The notes under the pieces were generated by a model. That model was not told the DNA's origin. It made no database searches and worked only from the letters and a program-made list of their open reading frames with translations. The position numbers and the translations under genes are program-made. From JANOXC01 sp031418215 (GTDB lineage: Bacteria; Bacteroidota; Bacteroidia; AKYH767-A; OLB10): a DNA stretch of 19,663 nt. Where the stretch lies: NCBI GenBank assembly GCA_031418215.1, contig JANOXC010000156.1, positions 1 through 19,663 on the forward strand, given 5' to 3'. Every line of letters starts with the position of its first letter. Positions within the stretch are counted from its first letter, which is position 1. Of this stretch, positions 16,301 to 19,663 are shown one piece after another.

Positions 16301-16806
16301 CGTCCGCCTCCACCTGCACTGGCTTTTAATATTAGGGGCAATCCGATTCTTTCTGCTTCCTTTAATGCAACAGTTGCATCGGTAAGTGGGATTTTATTAT
16401 CTTCAATGACCGGTACTTTACATTCCCGTGCAACAAGCTTGCTCGCCATTTTATCACCCAATTGCTGCATCACTTCAGGAGAAGGGCCAATGAAAATTAT
16501 TCCTTCTTCACGACAACGTTTAGCAAATCCTACATTCTCTGAAAGAAAGCCATAGCCGGGATGAATAGCATTGATGTTATTTTGTTTGGCGACCTGGATA
16601 ATAGCATCAATATCGAGATAAGGTTTTAAAGGCTCATTGTCTTTTCCAACCTGGTACGCTTCATCAGCTTTGTAGCGATGCAAGGAATAACGGTCTTCAA
16701 AAGTGTAGAGTGCAACAGTTCTGATTCCAAGTTCAGCAGCAGCGCGTAAAGCACGGATGGCAATCTCACCACGATTGGCGACAAGGAGTTTGGTGATTTT
16801 TTGCAT
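13369..16806 (-). CDS. pyc: Pyruvate carboxylase (single-chain, biotin-dependent)
   Basis: Pyruvate carboxylase forms oxaloacetate from pyruvate, bicarbonate and ATP, replenishing the TCA cycle and feeding gluconeogenesis. The 1145-residue chain has the full architecture. The biotin carboxylase (residues 1 to about 450) shows LLVANRGEIAIRA at the start, the glycine-rich ASAGGGGRGMR loop and EVNPRIQVEHTVTE. The carboxyltransferase domain begins near 530 with LFTDTTFRDAHQSLLATR and includes the metal-binding LHTHDTSS and SGLTSQPNFNSL. The PYC/OADA domain follows. The C-terminal biotinyl domain has EAMKMETT with the biotin-accepting Lys at about 1111, 34 residues from the end. Nothing is truncated. 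The 213 bp upstream lacks a perfect -7 element. The LutB-like gene follows downstream but has its own promoter-like element. Confidence 0.97.
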   Translation of the reverse strand: MQKITKLLVANRGEIAIRALRAAAELGIRTVALYTFEDRYSLHRYKADEAYQVGKDNEPLKPYLDIDAIIQVAKQNNINAIHPGYGFLSENVGFAKRCREEGIIFIGPSPEVMQQLGDKMASKLVARECKVPVIEDNKIPLTDATVALKEAERIGLPLILKASAGGGGRGMRVIRKKEELEKAFDEARREAANAFGDDTIFLEKFVDDPKHIEVQILGDQHGNIVHLFERDCSVQRRFQKVVEIAPAPSLKQTTKNKLYEYALSITRHVGYNNAGTVEFLVDEKENIFFIEVNPRIQVEHTVTEQVTGIDIVRSQILIADGEPLTSPLIDIQKQEDIVCRGVAIQCRITTEDPQNDFKPDYGTLIAYRNAGGYGIRIDEGSSYQGVKVSPFFDSMLVKVTAQGRTLGGASKRMYRTLMEFRIRGVKTNIPFLENVISHPVFQEGKATVKFIEKYPELFQFKVKQDSGTKVLKYLAEVLVNGNPDVTKKDNTRVFSAPRIPIFDSTKNYLPGTKNKLDELGSEKFAQWLKSQKQTLFTDTTFRDAHQSLLATRVRTMDMMRVAGSFAQSNPQLFSMEVWGGATFDVALRFLHEDPWKRLQQFRAAIPNILLQMLIRGNNAIGYAAYPNNLVEKFIEESWKNGVDIFRIFDSLNWTKSMKVSIDAVRNKTGGIAEACISYTGDILNKEKKKYSLQYYLDLARELEDMGAHILGIKDMAGLLTPYAAELLINELKKVINIPIHLHTHDTSSIQSATYLKAIDAGVDVVDVALAAMSGLTSQPNFNSLVKALQNTKHDTGFNIESLNEHSNYWETVREWYYPFESGLLAGTAQVYEHEIPGGQYSNLKPQAVSLGLGEKMEEIKKAYADVNDLFGDIVKVTPSSKVVGDMALYMVSNNLSKEDIYSKGESINFPESVISFFKGDLGQPPGGFPEKLQDIVLKETKPYTDLPNAHLKPVDFDVEFTLFQQQFGKQLGFTDFLSWKFYPKVFEEYNEFNKRFGEVSALPTTAFFFGMKNNEELLVEIGKGKTIIIRLLYVGDVDENGQRTVYFRLNGQTRSIDVVDKKAKVNKTSHRKATSENQIGTPLQGLLSRIFIKPGQQVSKNAPLFTIEAMKMETTITASRDITIKQVILAEGTLVESDDLVVEVE

Positions 16807-16885
16807 AAGGATGATTCTTTGATAAAAGTAATATCAATTTAAGCATGTTGTATGCGAGCTTAGAGGAGGATATTAACATTAGCTT

Positions 16886-16901
16886 GTAGGAAAAATCCTA
16901 C
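16886..16901. terminator. Perfect 6-bp hairpin between the exonuclease gene and pyc
   Basis: GTAGGA and TCCTAC flank a four-base loop of A (T on the minus strand), 119 bp after the exonuclease stop and 80 bp before pyc. It is compact and perfect but lacks a following U-tract, so it could be a terminator, a leader hairpin or chance. I see no gene in the rest of this 213-bp gap. Confidence 0.3.
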
Positions 16902-17019
16902 TGCTTGCTTCACTGATACATTTGGCTTCTTGACTTTAGCTTTGCAATAAGTATAAAAGTTAGCCGGAAGCCTTAAGAATAGTTGAGCGTATTAAAGATT
17001 CAATTACATCTTTATTGTA

Positions 17020-17733
17020 TCAAACAATCAGCACTTCATCATTGTTGAGTAGTTTTTCATTTTTCAACCGTAACAAAATCTGGATTACAGTAATCACATC
17101 CTTCTGGCAATAAGTTACAATACGTTGTAAATTATTTTCTTCGTAATATACCTTATGCACCTGGCTTCCATCGATATCATCTTTAGGACTTGGAATGCCT
17201 AAAATATGCGCCAACAGATTCAATGGTGTATAATGTTTGTAATCACCAAACTTCCATAATTCCAAGGTGTCCAAATGTGGAATTTCCCAGGGTTTTTTTC
17301 CATTGTGATTTAAGGAAGCCGGCAATGGTACATTGTTAATGATCATCCTGCGAGAGATGTAGGGAAAATCAAATTCTTTTCCATTGTGTGCACAAAGGAT
17401 GGTGTTGCTCTTAAATTTTGAAAGCATGGCAGCGAATTCAGTCAGCAATTCCTTTTCATCATCTCCATAAAATGACTTGATCCTGAATTGTCTTTCGTTA
17501 TGCTGCATTGACAAAAAACCTGTAGAGATGCAGATGATTTTTCCAAACTCTGCATAAATACCGGCGCGTTGATACAGCGTGGAAGCAGTATCATCTTCAC
17601 CTTTTTTTAAAAATTCAGCTTTGCGGTTCCATAAGGCCTGTTCTTCCGGAGAAGCATCGTCGTAGGACGGATATTGAGGAACGGTTTCAATATCGAGGCA
17701 CAGCACATTGGTTAGGGGAATGTGAGTTAGCAT
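17020..17733 (-). CDS. Predicted 3'-5' exonuclease of the PolB-exonuclease type (DEDDy)
   Basis: This is a stand-alone exonuclease domain of the DnaQ/RNase H-like fold, related to the proofreading domain of family-B DNA polymerases; it is expected to act on DNA ends in the cytosol. The 237-residue protein keeps all four acidic residues and the tyrosine: Asp14 and Glu16 in LCLDIET, Asp122 in AHNGKEFDFPYISRR, and Tyr208 and Asp212 in TYCQKDV. The catalytic set therefore looks intact and of the DEDDy type. Its length and the KPWEIPHLDTLELWKFGD block fit the conserved bacterial family of predicted PolB-like exonucleases (PF10108-like). Downstream lies pyc after a 213-bp gap; upstream lies a spacer rich in short repeats. 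Its physiological substrate is unknown. Confidence 0.88.
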   Translation of the reverse strand: MLTHIPLTNVLCLDIETVPQYPSYDDASPEEQALWNRKAEFLKKGEDDTASTLYQRAGIYAEFGKIICISTGFLSMQHNERQFRIKSFYGDDEKELLTEFAAMLSKFKSNTILCAHNGKEFDFPYISRRMIINNVPLPASLNHNGKKPWEIPHLDTLELWKFGDYKHYTPLNLLAHILGIPSPKDDIDGSQVHKVYYEENNLQRIVTYCQKDVITVIQILLRLKNEKLLNNDEVLIV

Positions 17734-17774
17734 GATAATGATGATAAAGGTTAGATTATTATTTCAATATGTCA

Positions 17775-17810
17775 ACGAATATACGAATCAAAACGAATAT
17801 ACGAATAAAA
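17775..17810. repeat. Tandem 18-bp direct repeat (two units)
   Basis: ACGAATATACGAATCAAA (17775-17792) is followed directly by a second copy differing at one base (17793-17810). Each unit itself contains ACGAAT twice, so the hexamer occurs four times. It is part of the 178-bp spacer upstream of the exonuclease gene. Confidence 0.8.
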
Positions 17811-17836
17811 TACAGTCATCAATTACAATACATACT

Positions 17837-17915
17837 ATTGACCAATGAATATTGACTAATGGAAAATAATTATATCAAGTAATTTCATATTCGGTACTCA
17901 ATACTCAGCACTCAT
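17837..17915. repeat. Degenerate heptanucleotide repeats downstream of the small unknown gene
   Basis: Two tracts with seven-base periodicity are visible. At 17837-17864 units of the type ATTGACC/ATTGACT alternate with AATGAAT/AATGGAA. At 17895-17915 the units are TACTCAA, TACTCAG and CACTCAT. The last unit runs into the stop codon of the gene at 17912-18334. Confidence 0.6.
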
Positions 17916-18334
17916 CTAATCATCACACCTTTTCTATTCAGTATAGGAACAGTAGTAAAAAACTCTTCTTTGATAGTTTCAGGCAGAAAAACATATTTCT
18001 TATCGAAGATGTCATTCTTAATATAGAAGCTTACCCAGTATTCATTGTTAAGTCCAAACACTTTTTCCTGAATGGCTTCAATCGGCATGAAACTGTTGGG
18101 CTCCATTGTACCGAGAAATTGACGAAGTACTGAAGTTTTCACAGGCTCACCCAGATAAGAACCATAACCTTTTGAACTAATAATTACGTTGTCAATTGAT
18201 ATGTCTTTAAGGTTTAATATATATACATTCCAAAGCGCTTCATCCGTTGCTTCACCTTCCGTTTCGTTTTCCTCAGCCGGTAAAATAGCAATGGCTATAT
18301 CTGTTACTGGTATTTGGGGAATATCTTTAAGCAT
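17912..18334 (-). CDS. Small conserved-looking protein of unknown function
   Basis: I do not recognise a named family. The product is 140 residues, without a signal peptide or membrane segment, rather acidic near the N-terminus (EENETEGEATDEALW), and has alternating hydrophobic residues suggesting a mainly beta fold. Distinct segments are WNVYILNLKD, VIISSKGYGSYLGEPVKTSVLRQFLG, NNEYWVSFYIKNDIFDKKYVFLP and a C-terminal VPILNRKGVMIR. I have an unverified impression of similar proteins in other Bacteroidota. The gene starts at the ATG at 18334. It lies between the serine hydrolase and the exonuclease on the same strand and is bracketed by heptanucleotide-repeat arrays on both sides, the downstream array overlapping its stop codon. 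No function can be proposed. Confidence 0.75.
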   Translation of the reverse strand: MLKDIPQIPVTDIAIAILPAEENETEGEATDEALWNVYILNLKDISIDNVIISSKGYGSYLGEPVKTSVLRQFLGTMEPNSFMPIEAIQEKVFGLNNEYWVSFYIKNDIFDKKYVFLPETIKEEFFTTVPILNRKGVMIR

Positions 18335-18366
18335 GAACTTTATTTAATCGTTAAATTATTTCAAGA

Positions 18367-18436
18367 GTTATTAGTCATTAGTTCGGAGTTCGGAGACTTA
18401 AACTATTTCTCCGAACTCCCGACTCCCAACTTTTTT
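18367..18436. repeat. Heptanucleotide-repeat array forming a stem-loop
   Basis: About ten consecutive seven-base units can be read from 18367. The left half includes GTCATTA and then GTTCGGA twice (18381-18394). After 14 bases come CTCCGAA (18409-18415) and two CTCCC-type units up to 18429. The halves pair: 18380-18396 with 18408-18424, 15 of 17 bp, loop 11 nt. It fills the 100-bp gap between the serine hydrolase stop (18435) and the unknown gene start (18334). It could act as a terminator for the hydrolase, but no U-tract follows on the minus strand. Confidence 0.7.
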
Positions 18437-19577
18437 ATTCAGTCATTTCCAGCACACCTTTTATATATAAAGGCAAATCAATTAATTCACCATTTGCATC
18501 TTTTTCCGGACGTTTATGGCCCAGCCTCACAAAGATAACTTGACGATCAGGAATTACTACTACATACTGTCCTAAAATGCCACGCATGTAATAGATGTCA
18601 TGCCCGTCCTGCCTCGTAATCCACCATTGATACCCATAGGATTTATTAGGTTTTCCCTCATCCAGTATGGAAGAAGGAGTGGTAGCCAATTTTACGTAAT
18701 CAGATGACACAATTCGCTGCCCGAACATTTTACCATCGTGCAGATACAATGATCCGAAGCGAGCAAAGTCGCGGGCATTGGAATAGAAGCAACAATAAGC
18801 TTTTTCACGCCCCTCTTTTTTATCGAGGCTCCATTCCGCAGTGTGCATGGCATGCAATGGTTTCCATAGTTTTTCTGAGGCATACTCACTCAGGTTTTTA
18901 CCTGTTGCTTTTTCCAGGATGATAGCCAATAATTCCGTGTTGCCACTTTGGTAAATGAAATCCTTACCGGGTGGTTGCGCTACTTTTTGGTTAACCACCA
19001 ATTTATACAAATCAGTTCCATAATAAGCTTCTGTAGTTGGAGAAAAGAGGCTGGTGTAGGCTTCATCCCAATCCAAACCGGAACTCATCATCAACAAATG
19101 GCGAACGGTGATCTTTGCCAAATCACCTTCTTTAAATTCAGGAATAAAATCTGCAACCGGTTCGTCAAGGCTTTTAATTTTTCCTTCATCAACAGCAATG
19201 CCTGTTAAAATACCGACAATACTTTTTGCCATTGAAAAAGAATTGGAGATGGAAGAGTCGCTGTATGTTTCCCAATATTTTTCAAATAACAAGGAATCGT
19301 TTTGTATAATTACAAAAGCCACACTTTGATATTTCTCAAGCGAATCCATAAGGTATTTCGGCATTACTTTCTTCTGATATAATGCATGAAAAGGCCATTC
19401 AATTCCTTCTCCTGTAGGAACCTTGCGTTGCGTGAAAATATCATTATCATCTATATCAACAAAATTATAGACAAGGGCTTTGTATACATATGATTTTCCA
19501 CTGAATAAAATATATATATTGAAAAGAATCAACAAAATACCAATGCTGTATGCTATTCCCTTTATGAGTTTTTTCAT
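18435..19577 (-). CDS. Membrane-anchored serine hydrolase of the class C beta-lactamase family
   Basis: This is a 380-residue penicillin-binding/beta-lactamase-fold hydrolase; members include esterases, D-aminopeptidases and 6-aminohexanoate-dimer hydrolase-like enzymes, so substrate cannot be assigned. An N-terminal hydrophobic segment (about residues 8-26, AYSIGILLILFNIYILF) predicts a signal anchor with the catalytic domain outside the inner membrane. The nucleophile motif is SMAK at 115-118, the second motif is YQSGN with Tyr209 and Ser211, and HLLMMSSGLDWD (about 160-171) is the usual family block. The third motif appears as the variant RGILGQYV, lacking the standard Lys/His-x-Gly. The ATG at 19577 overlaps the stop codon of an upstream open frame in an ATGA arrangement, suggesting translational coupling. 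True antibiotic hydrolysis is unlikely to be its main role. Confidence 0.9.
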   Translation of the reverse strand: MKKLIKGIAYSIGILLILFNIYILFSGKSYVYKALVYNFVDIDDNDIFTQRKVPTGEGIEWPFHALYQKKVMPKYLMDSLEKYQSVAFVIIQNDSLLFEKYWETYSDSSISNSFSMAKSIVGILTGIAVDEGKIKSLDEPVADFIPEFKEGDLAKITVRHLLMMSSGLDWDEAYTSLFSPTTEAYYGTDLYKLVVNQKVAQPPGKDFIYQSGNTELLAIILEKATGKNLSEYASEKLWKPLHAMHTAEWSLDKKEGREKAYCCFYSNARDFARFGSLYLHDGKMFGQRIVSSDYVKLATTPSSILDEGKPNKSYGYQWWITRQDGHDIYYMRGILGQYVVVIPDRQVIFVRLGHKRPEKDANGELIDLPLYIKGVLEMTE

Positions 19578-19663
19578 ATTTGAACAGTCTTTTCTTTTAA
19601 AGCAGTTTCGGCAGCAATGATTTCACAATTAAAAACTATTGCAAAATAATGTTTCACTTTATC
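19574..19663 (-). CDS. C-terminal end of an unknown gene, cut by the window edge
   Basis: The minus strand is open from the right edge of the window to a TGA at 19576-19574 in one frame only; the other two frames stop within a few codons of the edge. The 29 residues (ending TALKEKTVQI) contain a hydrophobic YFAIVF stretch and no motif I recognise. The stop overlaps the serine hydrolase start by four bases (ATGA), the usual geometry of co-transcribed, translationally coupled genes. The short length makes this a moderate call. Confidence 0.5.
   Translation of the reverse strand, partial: DKVKHYFAIVFNCEIIAAETALKEKTVQI

Noticed and set aside
16059..16555. Several overlapping plus-strand open frames opposite the 5' part of pyc
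   Set aside because: They are antisense to a well-conserved biotin carboxylase domain, have unnatural compositions and no domain features.
16917..16924. Perfect TACATTTG -7 element on the plus strand between pyc and the exonuclease
   Set aside because: No rightward gene follows and no -33 element is present; a match of this size is expected by chance in spacer DNA.

Overview
The window reads as ordinary chromosome from a low-GC member of the Bacteroidota, most likely a Chitinophagales- or Sphingobacteriales-like lineage. The main reasons are a DUF4468-type secreted protein, a membrane protein joining CCDC81-type HU domains to a SPOR domain, the short PhhB and LutB-like forms typical of the phylum, weak or absent Shine-Dalgarno sequences, and several perfect Bacteroidota-type -7 promoter elements (TAnnTTTG) very close to start codons. 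I see no rRNA, tRNA, CRISPR array, prophage or intact insertion sequence.

Layout: a rightward block holds queA (queuosine tRNA modification), ispD (isoprenoid precursor synthesis), a D-Ala-D-Ala carboxypeptidase with two LysM domains, and a secreted DUF4468 protein. It ends at a 32-bp perfect palindrome facing a leftward amidohydrolase. That gene is divergent from rlmN (23S rRNA/tRNA methylation). A 317-bp gene-free gap, containing a 161-bp stretch bounded by near-perfect inverted repeats, precedes an MFS transporter that converges with ribE (riboflavin synthase). Divergent from ribE are kdsB (Kdo activation for lipopolysaccharide) and the HU-transmembrane-SPOR protein.

The right half is entirely leftward. 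In transcription order from the right edge it contains the 3' end of an unknown gene overlapping a serine hydrolase by 4 bp, a small unknown protein, a DEDDy-type 3'-5' exonuclease, pyruvate carboxylase (pyc), a LutB-like protein, a DinB-family protein and phhB (pterin-4a-carbinolamine dehydratase). Pyc beside a LutB homologue suggests, but does not prove, a link between lactate/pyruvate oxidation and oxaloacetate formation. The other neighbours are mostly unrelated housekeeping genes.

No unmistakable new system is visible. The observations most worth following are: heptanucleotide-repeat arrays on both sides of the small unknown gene at 17912-18334; a LutB-like protein that has lost every expected ligand of one iron-sulfur cluster while keeping every ligand of the other; the HU-SPOR protein that could link DNA to septal peptidoglycan; the 161-bp inverted-repeat element after rlmN; and a hairpin/palindrome just upstream of the dinB promoter element.
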